64,000 nt of DNA from Pegea sp. RAD2-039. Lineage: Eukaryota; Chordata; Thaliacea; Salpida; Salpidae. The position numbers and the translations under genes were made by a program. The stretch spans positions 1,116,001 through 1,180,000 of the forward strand of contig JAQGEQ010000354.1 of assembly GCA_034620365.1 (NCBI GenBank), given 5' to 3'. Shown piece by piece: positions 37,061 through 49,693 of the stretch (positions are counted from its first letter, which is position 1; each line of letters begins with the position of its first letter). Under the pieces are notes generated by a model. It was not told the origin of the DNA and ran no database searches. It saw nothing but the letters and a program-made list of their open reading frames with translations.

Positions 37061-38646
37061 GTCATACTTTAATGGAATTTAATTTTTGTGTCCTTATTTG
37101 TATGAGTATATCGGTAAGTTCGTTGTACTTTTATGGTGTTTTTCTTCTGAAAAGTACGTTTTTTACTTGGGTTTTTAAACCCAGTTATCCACTGAATAAA
37201 GTCCTAAATCGACCAAAATAGTTTATCTTTATCTGTTTAAGCTTCAATCATAATTTGAATTAGCATGACAATACATAGCACTTTTTTTCAGAAAAAATCC
37301 GATTAAAACTATAAAAAAAACTTACTATAGATAGAATAAGTCCATAACAAAGCATTTAAAGAAATGTTAGTTTATATGTTTGTGACTAAGGCGTCTGAAT
37401 TTACAGTTTAATAACTAATTAAGGGTTTGTGAAAAACTATTTTACTTTAAACGAATGTTAATGTATTTAATATAAGATTTTCATTTAGGTCAAAGAAATA
37501 GTTATTATCCTAAAAAACGACTTATAGCAAAGAACTGTAAAAAAGATTAAACTATAAATGGCTTTGTCTAAATGAAGCACTTTCTTTGAATAAAATTGAT
37601 ATTTTTTACACTAATGTAGTTAACATGACATAGATCCATTTATCTCATCTTCACAAGATTATATACAGATTAGTTAGTTATTATTTTTGCAAGATTCTGA
37701 AGATATGGTTTGATATATCTCTTTTCTTTTAAGATAATCCAATTTTACAAAATCTAATAAATCTTAATTAATAAAAGTATAAAAATGTTTGTAAATTTTT
37801 TTATTTTTTTAGAATTTCGGTTTTGGCCGACTTAGTTAAATAAAATTTTTAAAGAGAATACTGTTCAGTCATTTAAACATTTTTTTGGGTTTTTTATGTG
37901 GGTACCACAAAATTATTTTTATCTTTTCAGATTATGTCTAACTTTAAATATCTACTTATTTTATTATTGTTTGTATATTTGAACAGTTTTTTGTTTCTTG
38001 ACCTTTTAACAAGTATATCTAATACTTTTTGAAAAGTTGCAAAAATGAAATAATTAATTGAATTTATTTTGACGGAATTCAAAATATTTTAAGAAACATG
38101 ACACTAATAGGATATTAAAATAGTTGAATTTTTAAATAGTCTTATTGTTTAAATTCATAAATTGAGTTTTCTACTAAATATAATTAAACAAAAGATATGA
38201 ATATAAAATTGTATGATGTATAAGATATTTGATATTAAATTAAAAAATCTAATCAACAAAATCGGGTTTCTAAAAAATTCAAACAAAAAATATTTTCGGA
38301 AATACAATCTAGGAAATAAATTATATATTCATTTATATTCAAATATTATTTATATTGAATATAGATTTATAAATAACAGAAATCAATGCGTCTAGTGAAA
38401 TTTTCTTTATAAAGATTTAAATTCTTCATATAGAAAGAATGTCATAAGTATTAGGTTCAAACAATATATTTGCAATTAAATACATTTTAGATTTTTATAA
38501 TAAAACTAATTTGTATTCAGAATATAAAACAATTTTATTTAGATGATATGTTCAGTTTATTTTAATGAATAAAGAAATTGAATTTAAAACCATTTTATTT
38601 TAAATTTTTGAATAAAATTATCAACTTTTAATTTTTAATCTAACTT
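37061..38646. other. AT-rich intergenic DNA
   Basis: No supported gene or repeat. A 60-codon AT-driven ORF at 38213 has low-complexity Lys/Asn/Ile composition and is dismissed. Confidence 0.5.
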
Positions 38647-39623
38647 TTAAATATTTCTCCTTTTTTTTTCTATTATTTTTTCCACCATCTGGAGTTTATG
38701 AAAAATAGTATCCAAATCTTTACGAATTTTTAATAAACTTTTGTTTTTGTAAAAAATTCGAAACTTTTCATTCATAATTTCGACTGAAAGTTGATTATTT
38801 TCATTTAATAACCTCAACCATCTTTCTTGCTCCTCAAAATTCATCTTTCGCTGAAATTAAAAAGAAATTTTATTATTTTTCGGCGAATAAGAATGTAATT
38901 ATCATTGAAAGTAAATTTGTGCATTCTATGAACAGATTTTTCAGCTTAATAAAAGTTGAAAAATTTAAATTAAATTATCTTTATAAAATACCTTAGCACC
39001 TTATTTTCTCTAATCTCAAGTTATTGAAATGAGATTTTAATTTTTCTAATTTTTCTTCAAATTTAATATTTTATGAAAAACATGATACAGTAAAAAAACG
39101 CAAATAATTTAATCTATAAAAGAACTTTTTATACCAAAGAAGGGGTCCCAAGCATTTCATTAAATATATCTTTAATCATATCATCACTGATATCAGTATC
39201 TTCTGAAGTCGAATCATTGGGTTTGGGGATTTTTTTATTACTGGCAGTTTGTACGTCATGTGATACACACTTTACATAAGATAAACAAGTTGGGTAATTC
39301 CAGTTGTACTTTTTTAGAGAAAAAAACCTTTTTAACAACCTGCTGTTGATGTTTGTGAACTTTTCTTTTTAACTTTCTTTTCCATTTCTTTACATCTCTC
39401 ATTTTTAATTTCTTCTCAATCCAATTTATCACATTAGATTCCTTTTAATTTATTCAAAATATAAAATTAGAAATGCTTTTAAATAACAATAGCAAATGTC
39501 ATAAGCAGTATTCTAACATTACTTTGCATTCTTTAACTTATTTACTAAATGTTTTATCAATTAGGGCATGTTACAAAAAAATAATTTTACCTCTAATAGA
39601 TTTTTCATAGTATCTTGTTCCAT
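38647..39623 (-). CDS. Unrecognised small basic coiled protein
   Basis: Four-exon model in transcript order: 39623-39591, 39441-39340, 39269-39135, 38850-38647. All introns are GT-AG and phase 0, giving 157 aa. No family recognised. Layout: short N terminus MEQDTMKNLLE; a strongly basic helix (NWIEKKLKMRDVKKWKRKLK then RKVHKH) that could bind nucleic acid or act as a nuclear signal; a polar linker with a Ser/Asp/Thr cluster (DSTSEDTDISDD); then a predicted long helix or coiled coil to the C terminus (FEEQERWLRLLNENNQLSVE ... KLQMVEKIIEKKRRNI). The first coding exon is only 33 nt, so the true start could lie further upstream. Coiled-coil chromatin- or centrosome-type proteins look like this, but that is a guess. 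Confidence 0.6.
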
Positions 39624-42072
39624 TTTTAATTTAAAGTAAATTTGTCTAAAGTATTAGAACAAAAAAGTGTTATCTAGAATTAACATAAATATTTGTTGAT
39701 CTATCAATTATGATGTAATAAGGAATTATGGTTACAGATGAAATCTAATCATGTAATGATTTTTTGTTTTAAAGTTATTTTAAAATATGTGGTAACCTCT
39801 AAAACCTTTTTGTCACAAACCTTAGGTTTATTCTTAAACTTTTATTAATTAATCTCTGAAAAAATCACATTCAATTTTTGAATAGTTAGTCGAAGTTTTA
39901 TCGTCTATTTACCAAACAGGTCATACAATGAAGACTAAATTATTTAATGATGTTTGTAATATTTGCAGTAACTTATTCTACATGATTTTTTTATCTTAAT
40001 TTTTGAAATTTCTTAAAATTAAAAGTTGGTTCCAATGAATTAGATTTTTAATATAAAAAGGTTTGAATTTTCTTATAAATCCAAACATTCGAAATATTTA
40101 AGTTTAGGATAATTTAAAATTGCACAAATTACCTTTGTAACTAACACCCATAAATTGCTTTCGACATTTTGAATAACCGAATGACGTCACTAAGCGCTAA
40201 GAAGAAAAAATGCGCTTCAGTTAAAGAGGTAAATATTGAGATTCTGAAATCATTGTATAAAAATAATAGGTAGGTTTGTTTTTATTTCATTCAAAGGGAA
40301 TGAATTCAATAGTGAAGCTTTTGTTTTGTTTAAACAGTAGATAAATAGCATTAAAAGAATTTTATACAAAAATATTTAATTTGTTTATAGTGAAAAAAGA
40401 GTACAACGAAATATCTGTAATAAAATTAAAGTTATGTAAAGTAGATATGTAAATTTTAAATTTACTATATTTGGAAAACTTTGTAGGAAAAAATTGGATA
40501 CTATGTTTTATGATAATCAGAACGATATTAAAAATTCTAAGGTTTAGAAGAAAGCAATTAAAAATTAGTGTTAGTTATAGACTCAGTTTAAAAAGTTCTA
40601 GGCAATCTAAAGTTTTAGTAATTATTTTAGAATAAGGAAAATTTTAGGATACAAAAAAATTTAAACAGAACAAAAAATACTTTTAATGGATTGAAAAAAT
40701 ATCAGACAAACGGTTTCTAAAACTACAGCTTTTATTTAAAATGATAAGAAAAAGTTGACAAATTTAAAGATTAAATTTTCTGAAATTTTTTGTCAAACTT
40801 ATTCTAAGGTCACGCGACAGGTAAACTGATTTTGGCCAGCTATAATTTGGAAGTATAAAATTATCGAATCTCTATTTTTATTACAAAAATAATCACTAAA
40901 ATGGTGATTATAGAGATAAAGTTTGAGAACAAATAGATGTTGACATAATTTTTAAAGTATAGATTTTTATTTTGTAAACATGAAAGATAATTTGTATTTT
41001 TTAAAGTTTTTTGTAAACTTAACGTTAATCAGCATAATCTATAAATAAAATAAATTATGTTTAGATTTTTTTATTTTAGTAGATGTCTTTATAAAATCTA
41101 TAAATCATCAATAGTTTTAAGAAATGTTGAAACTATTTAATTTTATCGAGAAAAAAATGCTTATTAGCTAATTTTCTTAATATAAATAGTATTTAAAGCA
41201 GTTTATTATATTAAGGTTAATAACTAAATTAATAAATATGTTTTTGAGTAAGATAAAACACTATGGTTAAAAAATAAAAGTATAGCTCTTTAGAATTAAA
41301 CAATAATTTTGAAAAATTATTTATTTAGATCTATTTTTAAAAATTGAAAAATCTTACAAAAAATTCTTTTTCTTATTTGTTTACTTTAAAAAGATGATCT
41401 AAAAAACATCATTAATTAGATCTAGATTTAGGTAAAAGTATATTATGATCATAATCAGATGATTTTACGGAAAACATGTCGGACAAAATTTCCTCAATAA
41501 ACATGAAACATAGTTTTTAAGTTTTTTAACAAAGAAGTTATTGTTAAAAAATTGACTTTTTAGAATTTCATGTATATAATATCTAGTGACAAAGCAAAGA
41601 GAAAAAATCCTTTTTTAAAGCAGCTTTAATGTCTGTTTTCGAGAATCTTAAGCTGAGGATTGCAAGCTATAAGCTTTGATACTTTGGTTTTTAGTTGATA
41701 TTTCTTACTTATCATTATTGAAAATATCATAAAGTTAATTTAAAGTTCTTGTTTATTGTAAACTTTACCTAGACTTGGTTTAAACGTAGTTTTTACTTAT
41801 CGATTAAGCTTAGTGTAGCACGAAATGCAAGAAAAGCTTTGATGTGAGGTATTTTTCGAGGAAACAAAGCTCTATTAACTTGTTTTTATCAACCAAGTAA
41901 TTCATTATCGTTTTCATGATGACCAAACTAACTTTTATTAAATCGTTATTTAAATCTTACAGAATCTGTTATTAATTCTAAAGTGGTGTATAATCAGTAA
42001 ACAGTTTTTTAATAAAATTTTATTTAAGTAAATACTACGTTGAAATATTCTACAAACGCTTTTTTTGTAAAA
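39624..42072. other. Intergenic DNA with a CRE site
   Basis: Mostly AT-rich. A TGACGTCA site at 40182-40189 lies 560 bp upstream of the minus-strand gene. It overlaps an ATG (40181) opening a 30-codon plus-strand frame (MTSLSAKKKKCASVKE...) that reaches an AG/gtaggt donor at about 40269. I could not find convincing further exons, so no gene is called. Confidence 0.35.
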
Positions 42073-43577
42073 ATGGGGGAAGCTGCAGGTAAATTTTTGA
42101 AGTATGGATCAATCTTTCTGATTTCATTATATCTTGTAAGTAGAAAAACTCATTAAATTGTGTTGATATCATGTTATTCAACCGCAATTAAAATGAAAAA
42201 ATACTTTGTTATTATCAATAAGTAGTTTTTAGTTCAAAACAATTTTCTCATCTACAGTGCTCAGTGTTAACTCAGCAGTAAAACTGTCTTGATAAAATAA
42301 AAAAGTAAACCAGATAGAAGACATCTTTACTTAAGATACTCTTCTAGAACATAATATCATTTAATGTAAAGACATTTAATTATTTAATATTCTAACTTAC
42401 ATTTGATATTCTTAAACTTTGGTCAGGTTATAAACATTGTAATGTTGTCTATGGGTATTTGGATTATTGAAGATTCTTATCGATTTTGGCCCATAATAAC
42501 TTACAGTAATGCTCTGTACATACCAACAGCAATAATTGCTATTGTAAACGGCGGGATTGCTTGTATTTTAACTGCAATTGGATTATACGGAGCAGTTATG
42601 TACAGTCGCCGAATATTAAAATCAGTAAGTCTTATTTAGAAACAGCTTTGCAAGCTACAACTTGCTTTCTAACTTTTAAGAAATTAATTTTTGATTGATT
42701 GCAGATTTTAGAGATAGTTTCTAATGTATATTTTGTAATAAATGAAAATATTTACTTTAGTTTAAAATGTTATTGTTATAAACACAAAAGGTTTCAACCC
42801 AAATTTTAGTTTCAAAACGTTTTATGTTTATAAAAGAGATTCTATTAATGTTGCAATAACACTTTATCTCGTTTTAAAGATAAAAGAAATAAAATAGAAT
42901 TGTTTTTTGTATCCATTGTTTCTTATTCATTCAAAACTACACCTTAAAACATAAGAAAATCAAACCGTTCGCAGTTCAACATTATAACAACTCTGATGTA
43001 TATCCAAGAAGCTACAATTCTGGTTCTTGGATTTGTATTTTACACTCACAGTGATCTATTTTTACAAAACGGAGCAATCAGCACTTTATTGAATGACTAT
43101 GGTACCTCAAGTAGCTTAACAATAACAGATGCATGGGATTACTTACAGATAGAGGTACAGCTTCAATTCTATCTGCTGTTTTTATAATCTTAATATGTTT
43201 TTAGCATAAATGTTGCGGTTATAATAATGGCAGTGATTATAAATCTAGTATTTATACTCGTTTGCACACTCGTGCAAATCCCTGGCCACCATCTTGTTGC
43301 ACTCAATCAAACGGGTTTGATGATTACCATTCTTGTGTTTCCAGCTATGATGCAACAGCATCCACTGCTTCAACGGTGAGATATTATAGGATCAGTAGGA
43401 CAAATATGAGACTAATATATAAGAGATGTAATCAAATGATTTTTGAAGGGTTGCTGGTCCGTTTTACGGTCGCTAAATACAAGTTATGGTCCAGTGTTGG
43501 GCTTAATAGGATCTACTGCCTTAGGTATCCATATTATTACTATGATTGCCACTAGTATCTATCTACACTTTGGATGA
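42073..43577 (+). CDS. Tetraspanin
   Basis: Five exons: 42073-42135, 42427-42624, 42975-43154, 43205-43375, 43449-43577. All introns are phase 0, as is common in tetraspanins; 246 aa. Four membrane segments: KYGSIFLISLYL with VINIVMLSMGIWI; YIPTAIIAIVNGGIACILTA; FNIITTLMYIQEATILVLGF; GPVLGLIGSTALGIHIITMI. The large extracellular loop has the defining CCG at 150-152, the PPSCC motif (C178, C179), C191 and GCW (C206), which together supply the three family disulfides. Tetraspanins organise membrane microdomains with integrins and other partners at the plasma membrane. The small loop is short, and the usual cytoplasmic Cys before TM1 is absent. Subfamily not assigned. The intron at 43155-43204 is only 50 nt. 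Confidence 0.95.
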
Positions 43578-44565
43578 TTCATTTTCAAATCAATTTTTTC
43601 TTGGAATTATCACGGAGATATTATTATTAAAGATTATTGAATTCATTTTCAGATTATTAAAAACTTTATTGGTAAAATTGCTGTAATATTTTGCTTCTAA
43701 ATTCAATGAACTTTTTGAAAAATATTCTTCAATATGTGAACGCTTTTACTTACAAACAAACTATTATTTACGAGTTTATAAAATTTCAAATAATTACGTG
43801 GATTTATTGCTTTTTGCACCTTGAATTAAATACCGACAAAAATATTGCAAGCTTTTCTATTATACAAATATATAAATAAATATTAAAAAAATACAAAAGT
43901 GTAATGTGCAGTTAAATAGTTCAGTTTGTTAATGACCATTAATAATTATGGATTTTCAAAATTATTCATGTACCTTAAAACTAAAGATAATTGAATAAAT
44001 TAAAATAGCTGTAATTGATAAATAATTATTTGTATATTTTAAAGCTATATGCTTCCTAATTTTAGTTTCAAGAAAGATAAAATCATTTTTAATTTTTTGC
44101 TATTCAATTTCATGATCAAAATAATTTTTTTTGATAATAAAAAAATAATTGTTCACTAAAATATTTAGCTTTGTAAAAACTATTGTAAGTTTTTGATTGT
44201 AAAAAAAATTATCTTTAATACTGAAAGCAAACACTATACAATATTTATTCTTTTACCTTGAAGTTAATCATTAAATTTATACAAATAGTTTTTTTTTTAA
44301 TAGAAAGGATTTAACATTTTCCAATTTATTCAGAGTATCTTTTAGTGCTGTTTTATAAGAATATTCAGTCAACATTATTTAAAAAAGATTTTTTTTATTT
44401 TATATATTTGAAACTAATGATGTTAAAAGGTTTGAACTTTAAAGAATTATTTTTCATTTAAAATTATTATAATTTTAAGAAGAGCTGCTTCAGACTTACA
44501 ATCATAACATTTAAGCATTTTTTTTAAATTAAAAGATTTGTAATCTTCTAAAAAATCTGATAAAA
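43578..44565. other. AT-rich intergenic DNA between two plus-strand genes
   Basis: Holds the tetraspanin 3' UTR (ATTAAA at 43626-43631) and otherwise nothing supportable. Confidence 0.5.
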
Positions 44566-45510
44566 ATGAAAGTGATCCTCGCTGGCTTTTCAAAATGTGG
44601 AACCAAAACCATGGAAGCAGTTTTTCGTCATTTTGGCTACAATAATTACGATTTTCTAGAAAATCTGGAATTTCTCTATGATGACTGGGCAAAAGTTTTA
44701 ACTGTAGGAGCAACTACTAAAGACTTTCAAAAGATGTTTAAAGATGTTGATTCGGTTACCGATCTTCCGTGCTGCTACTACTGGGAAGAAATTTTAAAAG
44801 CTTACCCTGAATCAAAGGTAACTCCCTAATCAACTTAAAGATGTTAAAGTTTTTCTTCAGATAATCCTTATCGAACGAGATGAAGATGAGTGGTGGGCGA
44901 GTTTTCAAAGACAAATAAATACTGGAAAAAGTTTTCTTTGGTTTTTAATGGGAGTTTTTTCACCTACAAGATGGAAGATGGATGCATTTTTACATCTAAT
45001 TTGTAGGTATCAATTGGATGATACTTCTTTGTTCTAATACTCTTTTGTTTATCTAAAGTTAGGAGTGTCTTCGGGCTTTCAACCAAACGTTCTTGGCTAG
45101 GAGAAAAAGTAATAATTGAAAACCCTCTTTCCTTTAAGATGATATTCAGAAAACATAACCTTTATGTAAAACAGGTTTGAACTTGTTCAAATATATTTGA
45201 GATTTATTTTACAAAATTTTACTTTTAGAAAGCTCCTAAAGACCAACTGCTAGTTTTTAAGCTAAAAGATGGTTGGAAACCAATTTGTGAGTTTTTAAAC
45301 GAGCCAGTTCCTGATATACCATTTCCCCATAGAAACAAAAATGCAAGTATCGGGGAAGAATTGATTGTTAAGAATCCAATGTTTTTAAAAATAGTTCGGG
45401 AGTTTCAAATAAACGGTTTGATTGTGATGAGCTTATCCTCTTGGATGCTTTATAAGCTAATCACAAGAAATTCCCGACCTTTTGATTTAAGTTTTATTTC
45501 TTTTCGTTGA
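44566..45510 (+). CDS. Sulfotransferase-like P-loop protein (Sulfotransfer_4 type)
   Basis: Four exons: 44566-44817, 44861-45006, 45063-45174, 45229-45510; phases match; 263 aa. The N-terminal ILAGFSKCGTKTMEAVFRHF matches the PAPS 5'-phosphosulfate-binding P-loop of the family (GFxRTGTxS). DLPCCYYWEEILKAYPESK, then IILIERDEDEWWASF across the 43-nt first intron, is the typical 'P.xxxWxELxxAYPDAKxILTxRDxxxWxxS' block. DQLLVFKLKDGWKPICEFLN then EPVPDIPFPHRN is the conserved C-terminal 'LLVFxVKEGWEPLCxFLGxPVPxxPFPxxN' block. A hydrophobic C-terminal helix (GLIVMSLSSWMLYKLI) may anchor it to membrane. These proteins are abundant in tunicates, cnidarians and other invertebrates, but their substrates are mostly unknown. 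I do not assign a substrate. AATAAA at 45539-45544. Confidence 0.86.
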
Positions 45511-47266
45511 AATGTGACTGAGATGCCCTTATAAGTGAAATAAACATATATGAGTGTGGAAATAAATAAAAGAAACTGTTTGTTGAGTATTCAAACTACT
45601 CAAATAATAGTAAAAAAATTGTAGAAATTTCTAAAAACTGTTATTATAAAAAGTCTAATTTTAAGAAAAATTGAAAAACAACTTTGTAATTAAAGAAGCA
45701 TCTGTATTTTAAATCACATTTGATAGACTACTGAGTTACACTGATTCATTTAAATTTTTTTATACTGGTAAAAATTAAGGTAAAATATTTTTGGAAAGTT
45801 AAAACATAATATTTAGGTTTTATATAATTTATAACATTTTAGAAACTCTTTTTGGAAACGGAGTGAGTTTTTGGAAACTAGTGCTTTTTTTATATCTAGT
45901 GAGCTCTACTACAGATTTCAACTTATATAAAAAAACTTTTTGTTTATATGGAGTCTGATGACATAAAAAGTATATTACATGGTTTCTTTACATCCGAAAA
46001 AAGTTTAACAGAAATTAAGTTATAATTGAAACTAAAGCAGAAATAAATTTACTCATAGAAGTACATAAGAATATGTTTCTAACATCCATTGTAAGTTATT
46101 TGTAATACTATTGCTTATATTTACTCTTATGAAGATTACCTTTGCTTTGCCTACAGCAAGCAGCCTTTAAGTTCTAACCCTTAGCTACTGAGTCAGAAAA
46201 ACAGTCGATAATTTTCATAAATGTTGCTTGATTAACTAATTTTGTATATTTAAAAAAATGTTATTTTTGATATTATTTCAATACTCTTTGACAGAGTTGC
46301 TTAAAGTAATAAATCAATTTTGCTGGTTTTTAATAAATATTTGTGCTCTAGGTTATATTAAAACCAGTTTTGCTTGTGTACATCAAAGCTGTTATTGCGC
46401 TCCTAGTTAAGTAAACGAATATCAATTAAGCTTTATTAACTATTATATTTGTTTCATTCTGTTTTCATTTTCTTTTTAACTGAGTATAATTTAGATAGAT
46501 TTATGTTGATGTATTTAAGTGGCTTCATTAGCGCCCACAAGTGGTTATATCGGGGTAATTTAGCGTAGGTACATTAGAAACAGAAAATTACTTTAAAAAG
46601 TTTGTTGTGATTCTACTGTAGTAACAAGTGTTTAAAAGTTCGTTGGTTAAAACGTTTAATCATGATTAATGGATTAAATCTTGTAAATAATGTTTGTTAT
46701 AATGTAAGACTTCATTATTCTGTTTTTAATCTATTTCTTCGACTTATTGCATGATTTAACGTTTTCTTGTAAGTTTTTAAAATTAATTTTGATAAGCAGA
46801 AATTTTTAATTGTAAAAAATTGATTGCTTATAGTAGAAATTTCGTTTTTTTTTTAATTTAAGATAAAAAATGTCAATTAAAATATTTGTTTTGTAATGTC
46901 TTATTACATGATATCCGGTTTTTTGTATATTGTTTGATTAATAAAATATTTAGAAATAATTTTTGTAACCAATTTTTATTTAACATTTTTATATTCTTTT
47001 TATTATGTTGAAACTTAGAAAATTATTACATGACAAATAAATAACATTTTTTGTTTAAGTTAAACTTTTATAAAAGCTTCTAAACTGTAATTTTTGAATA
47101 AAAATTCGAATATTTAGCATTCACATTAAATACATTTTGTCCAGTCTATATATTTTTTAGTAGAAGTTTTAATTACAATGATATTTCAATTAAATTTTCT
47201 TCAACTTTTTTTATTTATCTACTAGAGGTAAATGATGGTTCTGATTTGCTAAAAAATGTTAGAATC
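45511..47266. other. AT-rich intergenic DNA upstream of TTLL9
   Basis: No supported gene. A CTCF-like motif lies at 46531-46545. A pyrimidine tract ending CTACTAG at about 47225 could be a cis- or trans-splice acceptor in the TTLL9 5' UTR. Confidence 0.4.
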
Positions 47267-48678
47267 ATGAAAGGTGTCCGCGGAGGAAGAAGCAATCAGA
47301 AGCGATTTATTGGTGACAATAAATGTATCAGATACAAATGTGCTTTCAATAATACTGTATCAGATGTTTTGAGGCAACGCTCAGGGTGGGTAGAAGCGAA
47401 AGAAGGAGAAGACTGGGACTTTAATTGGTGTGATGTTGGTTGGTTACGAGAAAATTTCGATCACACTTACTTAGAAGAGCATGTGAAGATTTGCCATTTT
47501 CGTAATCACTTTGAATTGACTCGTAAAAATCTGATGGTAAAAAATCTTAAGAGACTGAAGAAGCAATTGGAGCGTGAATCAAAAAGTGAAGCTGTCAGCT
47601 GTGACTTCTTCCCAACTACTTATGAGCTTCCTAGTGAATACCACATCTTTGTGGAAGAGTTTAAAAGGAATCCTGGCACAGTGTGGATCATGAAACCAAT
47701 TGCAAAGTCTCAAGGAAAAGGGATATTTTTGTTCAGACGCTTAAAAGATATTACTGAATGGAAAAAAGAAGGTTATAAGATGAATGATGAAAAGAAGGAA
47801 GACACAAAAGAAGTAGAAACTTATATTGTTCAGAGATACTTGTGTAATCCTTATTTGATTGGTGGTAAAAAGTTCGATTTGAGAATTTATGTGCTTGTGA
47901 CGTCTTATGTACCATTGAAAGCTTGGCTTTATCGTGACGGATTTGCGCGTTTCTCTAGCACCAGATTTTCACTTAACAGGTTTGCTGGTGACTTTAAAGT
48001 TTGATATTTTGTAAATAAAATCAATTTGTTATATTAGTTTTAGTTTTATATAAGCAGCACTTATCATTTGTTTCATATTAAAGATTTTTAATTGTTTTTA
48101 TCAGCATCGATGATAGTTATGTTCATCTGACGAATGTGGCCGTTCAAAAAACTGCTCCAGACTACAACCCAGATAAAGGTTGTAAATGGTCGATGCAACA
48201 GTTGAGAAAATACATCACAGCCAAGCATGGATGTGAAAAAGTAGGATCAATTTTCCAGCAAATGAACGATATCTTCGTAAAAAGTTTACAAAGTGTTCAA
48301 AAAACTATCATCAATGATAAGCATTGTTTCGAACTTTATGGTTACGATATTCTACTAGATTCTGACTTAAAATTGTGGCTCCTTGAAGTTAATGCTTCTC
48401 CGTCATTAACTGCTAGCAACCAAGAAGACTATGACTTAAAATGTGGTTTGTTAGAAGACACACTTAATATCATTGATATGGAAGGAAGATTAAGTGGGAG
48501 AGAAAGACGAGTAGGTAATTTCGATCTGATGTGGGACGATGGTCCGGTATATTCTGATGAAGTTACTTTAGATGGTCTAGATAAACCTAATTATGCGACT
48601 AACACATTTCTTGGTTGTTATAATGACCGTAAAAAGCAGCTTGTTGAGATGTTTAAAAAATTACAAATGAAAAAATGA
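47267..48678 (+). CDS. TTLL9: Tubulin tyrosine ligase-like 9 (probable tubulin polyglutamylase)
   Basis: Two exons, 47267-47979 and 48105-48678, giving 428 aa (human TTLL9 439). The protein is collinear with TTLL9 throughout: [55 protein letters not shown]; and the ATP-grasp elements [20 protein letters not shown] (residues about 140-159), [31 protein letters not shown] (313-323) and [12 protein letters not shown] (329-340), which carry the nucleotide/Mg2+ ligands. The C terminus [16 protein letters not shown] also matches. The family adds glutamate chains to tubulin; TTLL9 acts on axonemes of cilia and sperm flagella. ATG 47267 was chosen because it gives a TTLL9-sized N terminus; the frame is open upstream to the acceptor at about 47225, so a 5' exon is possible. 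AATAAA at 48782-48787. Confidence 0.96.
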
Positions 48679-49693
48679 TTAAAGTTCTAGGGAATTTTTA
48701 AGTGATAACTTTTCAAGCTTTTTTATTCTTTCTCTTTTAGTTTTACTTTCTTATTTTGAAGCACTTTATTTTCTTTCAAGTAATAAAATGATTTTATGTT
48801 TTGAGAAAATATTTATCGTTAAACATTTGTGGGATTTTCAACTATTATTAGTCTTATATCTCAGTCCTTTATTTGAATACTATTTAAAATTTGGTTTTTA
48901 TCAAATATTTTCTAACCTTTTTCAAACTGTTTATAAATTGTATATGTTCCAGATTTATGTCTATTTTTTGATAAATTAGAAAAAGTTGCTTAATTAAGAG
49001 TTATATTTCATAGATTTTTGAAGTTAGCTTTGAAGTTTAGTAAAACTACAAATAAACTTCAATTGAAACTTCAAACTAAACAAAAAAGCGTTAAAAATAA
49101 CCGCAATCGACTGGAAATATATTTAGGAATATAAAACAATCTACTTGAAACCGACTGTTGAAGATACTTAAGTGTTCTTATTTTGATTGAGAAATCTGTT
49201 GTTGATTCAATCTTTTAACAAGAGTTGTATTTTAAATGGTTAAAAGGTAATTTTCAAGAGAAGTTCTTTAATCATACCTTAGTTGTTTGCAAGAGATTGA
49301 AAAGTTGTTGTTAAGTTAAATAGTAAAATAAAGTAGAGAGGCTTAAATAAAATAGATAAGCTGTTAAAAAACTGAAAAATAATTTTAAAAAGTAGAAATT
49401 AAAGGATGTTTTTATTAGTGTGATTTTACATACATTCTTAAGTTAAAAATGTTTAAAATATTTTGATTTACAAAACACTTGGCTGAGCTTGTTATACTTT
49501 GTTTTAAAGTAGAACAATTTATCTTTCGTATTTCTCTGTGATTTTTCTTTATTGCTATCTAAATGAAAAAAGATAGAAAGCTTTAGATGAAAAAGCTCGA
49601 TTAAAATTTATAATATTAGTAATTAAAGCATTCAACTTTCAAAATGATTTTAATAGTAAGTATTTCAATAAATCCTACAGACTTACTTCAAAA
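48679..49693. other. Convergent intergenic region between TTLL9 and CatSper3
   Basis: Carries the TTLL9 poly(A) signal and, on the minus strand, a possible AATAAA at 49553-49548 for CatSper3. No further gene. Confidence 0.5.

Noticed and set aside
37006..37221. 71-codon plus-strand ORF
   Set aside because: Overlaps the end of the interspersed repeat at 36777-37060; composition is that of T-rich chance ORFs.
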